Shown: one piece after another, positions 1 to 6,808 of the stretch
Position numbering within the stretch: the stretch's first letter is position 1
Layout: each line of letters begins with the position of its first letter
Source of the DNA: Methylococcaceae bacterium UBA659
GTDB taxonomy: Bacteria > Pseudomonadota > Gammaproteobacteria > Methylococcales > Methylomonadaceae
Length of the DNA stretch: 6,888 nucleotides
Reading direction: 5' to 3'
Assembly: GCA_002299495.1 (NCBI GenBank)
Contig: DBNZ01000161.1
Span: forward strand, 1-6,888
The notes under the pieces: generated by a model
The model's database searches: none
What the model saw: the letters and a program-made list of their open reading frames with translations, nothing else
What the model was told of the DNA's origin: nothing
Translations under genes and position numbers: made by a program

Positions 1-1
1 C

Positions 2-1849
2 AGCCGATATGGCCTAGGCTTGACCTGTTTGGAGGACGGCTTTCTCCGCTCGGTTGGATTAGGCGCGGAAGAACCCGCCTTGTCCATCGTGGTTGACGAT
101 TTAGGCATTTATTACGACGCCTTAATGCCTTCCCAGTTTGAATCGTTAGTTTCCCGGCCGCTTACAGTTGAGCAATGCCTAAGGGCCAAAAACCTGCGTT
201 GGCAATGGTGCCAGGCTAGGGTTTCCAAATATAACCATGCCCGTGAATACACCCGGCCCTTACCCGGGCGGTATGTATTAGTGGCCGACCAGGTGGCAGA
301 GGATCTCTCTATCCGTTATGGCATGGCTTCCCAGGCCAGCTTTGACCGCATGTTGGAAGCGGCTTTGTTGGAAAATCCCGACTGCACCGTGTTGTTAAAA
401 GTCCATCCCGGGGTTGTCAACCATCGGAAACAGGGGCATTTTGATTTGCACGCCCTGGCCAGCAACCCCCGTATCCAAATTATCGGTGAGAATCTGCATC
501 CCGTATCGTTGCTGGAGCATGCCCAAGCCGTTTATTGCGTCACCTCACAAATAGGCTTTGAGGGCTTGTTATGGGGCAAACCCGTGCGGGCATTTGGCAT
601 GCCCTTTTATGCCGGTTGGGGACTCACCCAAGACGAAATCGCCGCCCCGGCCCGCCGTCATCCAGTCGCCTTGGAAAGTTTGGTATATGCCGCTTTATTG
701 GCTTATCCCCGCTACATTGACCCGGAAACAGGCCAGCTATGTGAAGCCGAACGGGTCGTAGCTTGGCTTGGCCTGCAACGGAAAATGCGCGGACGCTTTC
801 CGGAAACGGTCGATGCCGTTGGCTTTAAGGCTTACAAATCCCTGTATAAAAGACCCACCGTCCGGCGTTTCTTTCAAGGCAGCCATGTTCATTTTGACCG
901 TAAACCAGAAGTCATTCCAGAAGGAGGCATGCTTGCCGTCTGGCGGCGTGAAGCGGCCGCGCCGGTTTTAAAAGACAACGACTCCCGGACGGCCATACAA
1001 CTGGAAGACGGTTTTATCCGCTCGGTTGGTTTAGGAGCCGACATGATAGAGCCGTTGTCATGGGCAATGGATAACCGTGGCATTTACTATGACGCCAGCC
1101 GCCCATCGGACCTTGAGCATATCCTACAACACCATGAATTTGAACGCGAATTACTCAATCGCGCGGCCTTGTTACGGGTCCGTTTGGTGGCGGAAGGCTG
1201 CACTAAGTACAACATCGGAAGCGGTGAATGGCGCAGGCCCAATGGTATCAACCGGGTCATTTTAGTCCCTGGACAAGTTGAAATGGACGCCTCCATTGCC
1301 TATGGTGCCCTGGATATAAAAACCAACGTTGAACTGTTGAAAACCGTCCGTATGGACAACCCGGATGCATTTATCCTCTATAAGCCCCATCCAGATGTCA
1401 TCGCGGGATTAAGGCCGGCCGACTCACGCCAAGAAGAACAGTCAAGATGGTTCGACGGCATAGTCACCGATGTGGCAATGGCTGATTTGCTGATGTGTGT
1501 GGATGAAGTCCACACCATCACCTCCTTGACCGGTTTCGAGGCTTTGCTGCGTGGTAAAAAAACCGTTTGTTACGGTCTCCCTTTCTATGCGGGTTGGGGC
1601 CTGACCGAGGATATCCATGCCCTGGAACGGCGCACCCGACGCTTGTCATTGGATCAATTGGTGGCCGGAGCATTGATCTTATACCCGGTTTATATCAGCC
1701 GGACTACGGGCAGATTCACTACGCCTGAGCGGGTATTGGACGAGTTGATAGAGTGGCGGAAAACCGCCGCAGCGGGAATACCTAAATGGCGTAACGGCAT
1801 CCGGTTGGCCCTGAAAATGGAGCAGGTGATCAACGGCTACTTGCGTTAA
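2..1849 (+). CDS. kpsC: Capsular polysaccharide beta-Kdo transferase KpsC, two-module, 5'-truncated by the window edge
   Basis: KpsC builds the short poly-beta-Kdo linker on lyso-phosphatidylglycerol that anchors capsular polysaccharide in ABC-transporter-dependent systems; it acts at the cytoplasmic face of the inner membrane with KpsS. The reading frame is open to the window edge, so the TTG at 20 is not a real start; compared with E. coli KpsC (about 675 residues) some 65 N-terminal residues are missing. Numbering from that TTG, the protein is a tandem duplication. The N-module has LEDGF (4-8), QVAEDLSIRYG (91-101), KVHP (127-130), TSQIGFEGLLWGK (175-187) and PFYAGWGLT (195-203). The C-module repeats them as LEDGF (328-332), QVEMDASIAYG (419-429), KPHPDV (455-460), TSLTGFEALLRGK (501-513) and PFYAGWGLTED (521-531). 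The conserved Asp of the QVxxDxS motif is present in both modules (D95, D423). No other capsule gene lies in the window; partners would be to the left. The family call is secure; the capsule type cannot be told. Confidence 0.94.
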   Translation, partial: SRYGLGLTCLEDGFLRSVGLGAEEPALSIVVDDLGIYYDALMPSQFESLVSRPLTVEQCLRAKNLRWQWCQARVSKYNHAREYTRPLPGRYVLVADQVAEDLSIRYGMASQASFDRMLEAALLENPDCTVLLKVHPGVVNHRKQGHFDLHALASNPRIQIIGENLHPVSLLEHAQAVYCVTSQIGFEGLLWGKPVRAFGMPFYAGWGLTQDEIAAPARRHPVALESLVYAALLAYPRYIDPETGQLCEAERVVAWLGLQRKMRGRFPETVDAVGFKAYKSLYKRPTVRRFFQGSHVHFDRKPEVIPEGGMLAVWRREAAAPVLKDNDSRTAIQLEDGFIRSVGLGADMIEPLSWAMDNRGIYYDASRPSDLEHILQHHEFERELLNRAALLRVRLVAEGCTKYNIGSGEWRRPNGINRVILVPGQVEMDASIAYGALDIKTNVELLKTVRMDNPDAFILYKPHPDVIAGLRPADSRQEEQSRWFDGIVTDVAMADLLMCVDEVHTITSLTGFEALLRGKKTVCYGLPFYAGWGLTEDIHALERRTRRLSLDQLVAGALILYPVYISRTTGRFTTPERVLDELIEWRKTAAAGIPKWRNGIRLALKMEQVINGYLR

Positions 1850-2768
1850 CCCATGTGTTCAGATGGCCATAAAAACCCCGGTTTCCTTGCAGGCCGCCGG
1901 TATGGACGGCAATGATCCGTTGTCCTGGCCGGAAATAATCTTTCTTTATCAAATCAAACAAGCCATAGAGCATTTTTCCGGTGTACACGGGTTCTAGCGG
2001 GATGCGGGTTCGGGCTTGGAAATATTCGATAAAGGCCATCAGTTCTGGCGTAATTTTGGCAAAGCCGCCAAAATGGTAATCCGGGTTAACTTGCCAATTT
2101 TTTCTTGTAGGCCCTATCCATCGGTTGATGTCTTCCGATAGAAATTCGGCATGTTTAAACACGGCAAACCCCAACACCGCCGTTTGATCGGGTACGGCTC
2201 CGACCGCCCCGGCCAACGTGGCACCGGTGCCGCAAGCAAGGCACAAATAATCGTAAGGGATGTCCATTTCCCTGACCATCTCCGCCACGCCTGCCAAAGC
2301 CCGTGTTTGTGCGCCACCTTCGGGTAGCCAATATTGGTTGGGCAGGATACCCGGCAAGTCTTGCCAGCCTGGGTAAGTTCTGAGTATCCGGTATTCGCTG
2401 CGGCGGGTGAACCTGAGCTGCATGCCCCAGGCCGCAAGGTCTGACAACGTAGCGGTCGGTTTTGGGTTTTGTTCGCCACGGATATAGCCGATGGTCTGCA
2501 AGCCTAAGATTTTGCCCAGATAGGCCAGCGCATGCAAGTGGTTGGAATGGGCGCCGCCCATGCTGACTATGGCGTCGCACCCTAAAGTGAGTGCATGGTC
2601 GACGCCATATTTCAATTTACGCCATTTGTTACCCGATATGACGGGGTGTATGAGGTCGTCGCGTTTCAACCACAATTCCACCTGCTTTTGTTGCAACCTC
2701 GTGTCGACGACTGGTACCAGCGGTGAACGCTGAAAGCTTTGTTCCAGTTGCGCTAAAAAAGGCGGCAT
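1830..2768 (-). CDS. PLP-dependent D-cysteine desulfhydrase-like / ACC deaminase family enzyme
   Basis: A 312-residue fold-type II PLP enzyme of the 1-aminocyclopropane-1-carboxylate deaminase / D-cysteine desulfhydrase family, normal length, expected to be cytoplasmic (no signal peptide). Visible motifs: GNKWRKLKY with the PLP Schiff-base lysine K48; SMGGAHSNH (69-77), the substrate-carboxylate loop; the phosphate-binding loop CGTGATLAG (179-187); PVYTGK (260-265) with the catalytic-type Tyr262; and the C-terminal VHTGGLQG (288-295). Known ACC deaminases carry Glu after that Tyr (PVYEGK) and Leu in HLGG; here both positions are Thr (T263, T290), as in D-cysteine desulfhydrases, so release of pyruvate, H2S and ammonia from D-cysteine is the likelier activity. 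The ATG at 2768 is the only usable start before the active site: an in-frame TAG sits at 2778-2780. Only a weak purine stretch (GAGA) precedes it. It lies 32 nt after the STAS gene and behind a terminator, so it is probably not an ordinary operon member. The end overlaps convergent kpsC by 20 bp. Confidence 0.9.
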   Translation of the reverse strand: MPPFLAQLEQSFQRSPLVPVVDTRLQQKQVELWLKRDDLIHPVISGNKWRKLKYGVDHALTLGCDAIVSMGGAHSNHLHALAYLGKILGLQTIGYIRGEQNPKPTATLSDLAAWGMQLRFTRRSEYRILRTYPGWQDLPGILPNQYWLPEGGAQTRALAGVAEMVREMDIPYDYLCLACGTGATLAGAVGAVPDQTAVLGFAVFKHAEFLSEDINRWIGPTRKNWQVNPDYHFGGFAKITPELMAFIEYFQARTRIPLEPVYTGKMLYGLFDLIKKDYFRPGQRIIAVHTGGLQGNRGFYGHLNTWVNASSR

Positions 2769-2788
2769 CTTATCTCGCTAGATGCCGC
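2755..2788 (-). terminator. Rho-independent terminator of the partner-switch operon, overlapping the next start codon
   Basis: On the minus strand a perfect 9-bp inverted repeat, GCGGCATCT / AGATGCCGC (2780-2788 and 2762-2770), with a 9-nt loop, is followed after one C by six T (2755-2760). This is a textbook intrinsic terminator 12 nt past the STAS gene's stop codon. The 3' arm contains the ATG (2766-2768) of the downstream PLP-enzyme gene and the loop contains its only Shine-Dalgarno-like bases. A second small inverted repeat (CGCCT / AGGCG, 2796-2810) surrounds the STAS stop codon just upstream. On the plus strand no T-run follows the hairpin, so it should act only on leftward transcripts. 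Confidence 0.75.
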
Positions 2789-2800
2789 TAACTGGCGCCT

Positions 2801-3934
2801 TCAAGAGGCGTAACGGCCATAGACCATTTTCAGCATGTCCAATTCGCTGGCTTCGGGTTTGACCCAGCCTTCAATCTGGATATCTTGTAAGATCTGTCGG
2901 CCTTGTTCGTCTTGCCCCATCCCAGTCAAAATTTCTGTCAACAGCTTGCCTTCTGTTTCCAAATAAGGGCTGACGCAGAACAAATGACTGGCAAAATCGG
3001 TTGCGCTTTCATCCAATTTTCTAACATTGCTACGGCTGAACGAAGACAGGCTGCCATAGGTTTTTTTGAGCATGAACATCAGGTCGCACTTTTTTCGGAT
3101 CAGTGATTGCAACGCTTTGATTTCATTTCCGGAAAATTCAAATTCCAGTTGCCCTGAATCGAGTCCGCTGTCATCGCACAAAAACCTGCCCAACAAATAA
3201 ACAAAGCTATTCTTACTGGCCGTGGCCACGGTTACCCCTTGGTAATCTTTTAAATCCCGCTCATCGTCCGCCCGTACCAAGATCACTACCTCGTCGGTTT
3301 CATGGCTAGGACGTAAAAGCGGGATGAAACCGTGTTCGGCCATCATATCGCATGCCTCAAACGGCCTGGCAAACAGCAGGTCGGTCATATGGCCATTCGG
3401 GCTATCATGCGCCTGCTCAAAATGTATGGCCTTTTTTAAGCGCCGCTGCAGATAGGTGTTCAACAAATACCAGCCTGTCAATTGTTGGCCCGATTGCAAA
3501 TTAGCCACAAAGTTGAGTTTGTCGTGCGTAGGTGCAGGCGTAACCGTTTTTGCCCCATTATTTTTATTGGGGACAGAACCCGCCGGGGTCAAGCCGACTT
3601 CCGTATCGTTATGCTTGCCGTCGGATTTGATAAACCTGCCCAAGCCGGTAATTTTAAACAGCATGCTGACCATGCGATTTAAATTCTGTACTTCAATACG
3701 AATTTTTTGCCGTTCCCAATCTTCAAAAATTTTTAACAACAAGGACAAGCCCATCGAATTGACACGTTCTACTTGGCTAAAATCCAGCAGCACATGGCAG
3801 CCGGCGGCGATGCCGCTGGCCAAGGTCTGCAATGCGCCGTCGGCATTAGCGTCGATTGAACCTATCAGGTCATAGCCGCAACTGTCGCCATTGCCGTGGG
3901 CTTTACGGTAACTGAAATCAGAGGCCATACTCAT
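2801..3934 (-). CDS. STAS domain (anti-sigma factor antagonist) fused to a cytoplasmic PhnD-like substrate-binding domain
   Basis: A 377-residue two-domain protein. Residues about 20-105 form a STAS domain of the SpoIIAA/RsbV type; in RVNSMGLSLL the S60 aligns with the serine phosphorylated in the usual DSxG motif, although the flanking Asp is Asn and the next residue Met. A hydrophilic N/K/T/P-rich linker (about 106-138) follows. Residues about 139-377 resemble PhnD-type phosphate/phosphonate periplasmic binding proteins: a DLLFARPFEA segment (185-194), VVILVRADDERDLKDYQGVTVAT-like strand and loop (216-238), FSGNEIKALQSL (267-278) and a C-terminal RQILQDIQIEGWVKP (346-360). There is no signal peptide or membrane segment, so the binding-protein fold should stay in the cytoplasm. 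The gene overlaps the upstream phosphatase/kinase gene by 4 nt, making it the obvious substrate of both activities. A ligand or target cannot be read from the sequence. Domain calls are strong; the output role is inference. Confidence 0.9.
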   Translation of the reverse strand: MSMASDFSYRKAHGNGDSCGYDLIGSIDANADGALQTLASGIAAGCHVLLDFSQVERVNSMGLSLLLKIFEDWERQKIRIEVQNLNRMVSMLFKITGLGRFIKSDGKHNDTEVGLTPAGSVPNKNNGAKTVTPAPTHDKLNFVANLQSGQQLTGWYLLNTYLQRRLKKAIHFEQAHDSPNGHMTDLLFARPFEACDMMAEHGFIPLLRPSHETDEVVILVRADDERDLKDYQGVTVATASKNSFVYLLGRFLCDDSGLDSGQLEFEFSGNEIKALQSLIRKKCDLMFMLKKTYGSLSSFSRSNVRKLDESATDFASHLFCVSPYLETEGKLLTEILTGMGQDEQGRQILQDIQIEGWVKPEASELDMLKMVYGRYAS

Positions 3935-6642
3935 AATGACACCCCTAATGGAGACACAATGGACTCATACTCGTTATGGTAAATAAACTGGACGCCGGAA
4001 TCGGTATTCATGTCGATCGTGCTGTTAAGATCCCACAAGGTGGTGACTTGGGTGCGTTTCTGCGGATAGACGCGGATCTGCAAATAATCCGATAACCGCC
4101 ACATCATGTACAATCCGACCCCGCCAACGCCGGGCTCCACGCCTTTCTCCATGGCATGGGTGATGTTTCTTAGAAACACCGCCGGAGTCAGGGTGCCCCA
4201 ATTGTCGGTGATCATTAAACCTAGCAGGTCGTCGGAAATGGCGATGTCGACCCGCACTTCTTCATGCGCCGACAATTCCCTGGCTTCACCTTTGCGGTAA
4301 TAAGCCACGCCCTTGCCATCCCTAGGCGCCGCATACAAGCTGTTTTCGGTCATCTCGTCTAAAATCACCATCAACGCATCGATAGAGTCTTTAGGGATAT
4401 TGCCTTGGTCGTTCAGCCAAGAATAGATTTCTTCGGTAATGAACGGTTTGTCCTCGGTATGGGTCAGCTGAAATTGCCGGCTGTGACTTTTGCCGGGCAT
4501 CAGCGCGTATAGGTCATCGTCGGGGGATTCATGATGTTGGCTGAGCAAATGCTCCCAACCCAGTTTGTGGCACAAGTCGTCATGGCGCGGCAAGATCCGG
4601 CAAATACCGTCTTGGCTGAACCGGCCTAATAGGTCGGCATAACCCTGCTCGGCAAGGAATACAATGTATTCTTTAGAAATCCTAGGGATAGGATGTTCGC
4701 CATGGCGGTAAAAATTTTCTGAAATACGGATGATGTCGCTCACTTCGTTGCTGGAAGCGGCTGTTTGGCTGACACGGTCGGAGTGGGTGACGATAACGAT
4801 GGTCACGTCATCAGTAAAAGCCGTGCTGCGGCAGTGCCTGACCAATGCGTCCATAATCAATTGATGCAGGGAATCTGAGTCTGCTTCAATATTGCCGTTA
4901 AGCAAATGTTCCAAACGCTCATAGCCGAAAGCTTCCCCTGTGGGCGATTCCTCTTCGACCAATCCGTCGGTGTACAGAAACAAGCGGTCGCCTACTCCTA
5001 AGGTCAGGTCGATTGCGGTTTCCAGATAATCGGAATGGGCATTTTTACCTAACGGCAAACCGGAAGATTCCAACATTTCCCAATGTGTCGCACCATGCCT
5101 CAATAGATACGGCAGTACATGCCCCGCGTTGGCAAAAATCAGCTTGCCGTTGCGGGCGTCCAAACTTAAACAAGCCATCGTCATCAACAACGATTGCTGG
5201 GCGGTAACGCGCATGGTCTCGTTCAACGAGTTGAGGATCTCGCTGGGGCTGGTCACGCCTTCATGAATCAACGGGTAAACGCCGGCCTTGGCTGCGCCTA
5301 CCATGGTTCCCGCCGCTACGCCGTGGCCGCTGACATCGCCGATCAACAAAATACTGTGGTGGCCGCCCACCTTGTAATAATCGTAATAGTCGCCGCCTAC
5401 CTCGCTGGAAGTCAGCAGGCTCGCCATGCCCTGTACCCCCGGCAGATCAATGACGGGACTTGGTAAGATGGAGCGTTGCAGGGTCGCGGCCAAATTGACC
5501 TCGCCTTGCAGCCGTTTGGACAGTTGCGCCAACTCTTGGTTGGTTTGTTGCACTTTCCGCTCCGCTGCCTTGCGTTCGGTGATATCAAGGCCGGTGGCCA
5601 GGAACATAATGGCCGCGCCCGTTTTGGCATCTTTGATGACCGTAGGATTCCAAACAATGTTAAGCGTATCGCCGGTGCTGACCCGCATGGATGTCTCGAT
5701 CGGGTCGGCAAACTCCGAACGCCCTGACATCATCTCGCTAAACAAAGTACGGAAGCCGGCTTGTTCATCGGCGGGAATAAATTGGTCGAAGAAGTCATTG
5801 CCGTTCATTTTCACTTCTGTTTCAGACCAACCGCTGTTTTCCTCGGCGTAATGGTTAAAAAGGACGACATTGGCAGCGGTGTCCAAGCCGATAATCAGGG
5901 CTTGGGTGGTATCAACCACATTGTCGGCAAACGCCTTTTCTTGCTGCATTTTAAAGGCGCTTTCTTTCAGCTTGAGCACTAAGGGTTGCAAGAGCAGTAA
6001 CCCGACCAAGCTAAGCGAAATTAAGGCAATGGCATATGTAAAATGCTGCTTGTTGGTGGTGCTGCCGAGCATGGCCTCACTTTCGCGTTGGTAAATGGCG
6101 CTGGCCCAGCTTAATTCTTCTAATAGGGGCGGGGATATGATATTGAACAATTTTTGTAGCTCAGCGCCATTAACGGAGAGTTCTCCGGCGGGCAAACGGT
6201 AGACTTGACGCACGGTCTGCAAGTAATCGCGCATTTGCGCGTCCAGTGGCTTTTTTTTGTCGTAATAGATAATCCTTAACTTATCCGACAAACGCCCTTT
6301 GACGTGGATCAGGCGTTCGCCTTCCCGTACATAGCGGTCCCCCTGCCGTAACGTGGTATGCGCTTCGTCCAATTGGGTAAGGTGGGAGATAATTTGGCCA
6401 TCAATTTTCCTTAACTTATCGGCATTAGATGTGCCTGTTTTCTGGGCTAACAAAAAATTGATGCTTTGGATCAGCAATCCCTGCTCAGCGCTCATCTTAA
6501 CCAACCTAGCGTTACCTTCTTGATTGCGAAGGTCGGTTATCAGCACCAAGTAAGTCACTGTGGAAACTGCGCCTAAAACCAGTAAAACGGTTGCATATTG
6601 GTCCAACATCTGGCCAATCAACCGGCGAAGAAAATCTTTCAT
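3931..6642 (-). CDS. Membrane sensor with PAS, SpoIIE-type PP2C phosphatase and RsbW-like HATPase domains
   Basis: A partner-switching regulator, 903 residues from the preferred ATG at 6642, 908 from the in-frame ATG at 6657 (numbering below uses 908). Order: membrane segment (21-40); extracytoplasmic all-helical sensor (about 41-206) whose first helix vaguely resembles PilJ/NarX-type sensors; membrane segment (207-228); PAS domain (about 241-361) ending in the typical DITERKAAERK; coiled coil (361-392); PP2C/SpoIIE phosphatase (about 393-625) starting with AATLQRSILPS and keeping metal-ligand motifs EVGGDYYD (D423), GDVSGHG (D441), YTDG (D564) and FTDD (D616, D617), plus NAGH (510-513); an unassigned segment (626-725); and a GHKL ATPase of the anti-sigma kinase type (about 727-890) with N-box E768/N772, ITDNWG (D818) and GVGGVGLYM (843-851). 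Both enzymatic halves look intact, so one protein can in principle phosphorylate and dephosphorylate the STAS protein encoded next. The layout recalls the REC-PP2C-HATPase proteins HsbR and CrsR, with a membrane sensor replacing the receiver. Confidence 0.92.
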   Translation of the reverse strand: MKDFLRRLIGQMLDQYATVLLVLGAVSTVTYLVLITDLRNQEGNARLVKMSAEQGLLIQSINFLLAQKTGTSNADKLRKIDGQIISHLTQLDEAHTTLRQGDRYVREGERLIHVKGRLSDKLRIIYYDKKKPLDAQMRDYLQTVRQVYRLPAGELSVNGAELQKLFNIISPPLLEELSWASAIYQRESEAMLGSTTNKQHFTYAIALISLSLVGLLLLQPLVLKLKESAFKMQQEKAFADNVVDTTQALIIGLDTAANVVLFNHYAEENSGWSETEVKMNGNDFFDQFIPADEQAGFRTLFSEMMSGRSEFADPIETSMRVSTGDTLNIVWNPTVIKDAKTGAAIMFLATGLDITERKAAERKVQQTNQELAQLSKRLQGEVNLAATLQRSILPSPVIDLPGVQGMASLLTSSEVGGDYYDYYKVGGHHSILLIGDVSGHGVAAGTMVGAAKAGVYPLIHEGVTSPSEILNSLNETMRVTAQQSLLMTMACLSLDARNGKLIFANAGHVLPYLLRHGATHWEMLESSGLPLGKNAHSDYLETAIDLTLGVGDRLFLYTDGLVEEESPTGEAFGYERLEHLLNGNIEADSDSLHQLIMDALVRHCRSTAFTDDVTIVIVTHSDRVSQTAASSNEVSDIIRISENFYRHGEHPIPRISKEYIVFLAEQGYADLLGRFSQDGICRILPRHDDLCHKLGWEHLLSQHHESPDDDLYALMPGKSHSRQFQLTHTEDKPFITEEIYSWLNDQGNIPKDSIDALMVILDEMTENSLYAAPRDGKGVAYYRKGEARELSAHEEVRVDIAISDDLLGLMITDNWGTLTPAVFLRNITHAMEKGVEPGVGGVGLYMMWRLSDYLQIRVYPQKRTQVTTLWDLNSTIDMNTDSGVQFIYHNEYESIVSPLGVSL
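3942..3946 (-). promoter_or_regulatory. Shine-Dalgarno site of the STAS gene
   Basis: AGGGG on the minus strand, 7 nt upstream of the ATG at 3934-3932, inside the last codons of the phosphatase/kinase gene. It supports this ATG over the in-frame ATG two codons later (3928). With the ATGA stop/start overlap (3931-3934) it suggests coupled translation of the two partners. Confidence 0.7.
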
Positions 6643-6649
6643 CAGCCAA

Positions 6650-6654
6650 CTCCT
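6650..6654 (-). promoter_or_regulatory. Shine-Dalgarno site that selects the 6642 start
   Basis: AGGAG on the minus strand lies 7 nt before the ATG at 6642-6640. The other in-frame ATG (6657-6655) overlaps this site's edge and has only AT-rich sequence without purine-rich complementarity in front of it. The shorter, 903-residue product is therefore favoured. Confidence 0.7.
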
Positions 6655-6715
6655 CATTATTATTAGTGTGTTTTTATTATTGTTAGGTGCTTTTTAAGGA
6701 AACTTCGCATAGACT

Positions 6716-6749
6716 TTGCTGCTCTTAAGCGTTTGCTCCCCCTAAGCAT
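6716..6749 (-). repeat. Imperfect tandem repeat, two 17-nt units, in the operon leader
   Basis: Minus-strand units ATGCTTAGGGGGAGCAA (6749-6733) and ACGCTTAAGAGCAGCAA (6732-6716) are directly adjacent and match at 13 of 17 positions. A looser third copy, TGCGCTAAGAGTTGCA, sits upstream at 6774-6789. Each unit could fold into a tiny hairpin in RNA (GCUU/GAGC around AGGGG; GCU/AGC around UAAG). They may be protein-binding sites, leader RNA elements or chance. Confidence 0.4.
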
Positions 6750-6808
6750 CTTACCCGTTGCCTATTTTGATTGTGCAACTCTTAGCGCAAAATTGACGCG
6801 CACACGAA

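Noticed and set aside
2155..2580. 141-residue minus-strand frame inside the PLP-enzyme gene
   Set aside because: Out-of-frame shadow rich in Arg/Pro; the overlapping frame carries all the PLP motifs.
3456..3875. 139-residue plus-strand open frame antisense to the STAS gene
   Set aside because: It lies wholly opposite a well-supported domain-bearing gene, has no recognisable motif and no ribosome site; a shadow frame.
5426..5851. 141-residue plus-strand open frame antisense to the PAS/PP2C region
   Set aside because: Opposite strand of conserved coding sequence, with low-complexity Ser/Cys-rich translation and no family resemblance.
6643..6802. A known riboswitch in the regulator's leader
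   Set aside because: GGCAA and GCAAAG words faintly recall the c-di-GMP (GEMM) consensus, but order, spacing and flanking stems do not match.
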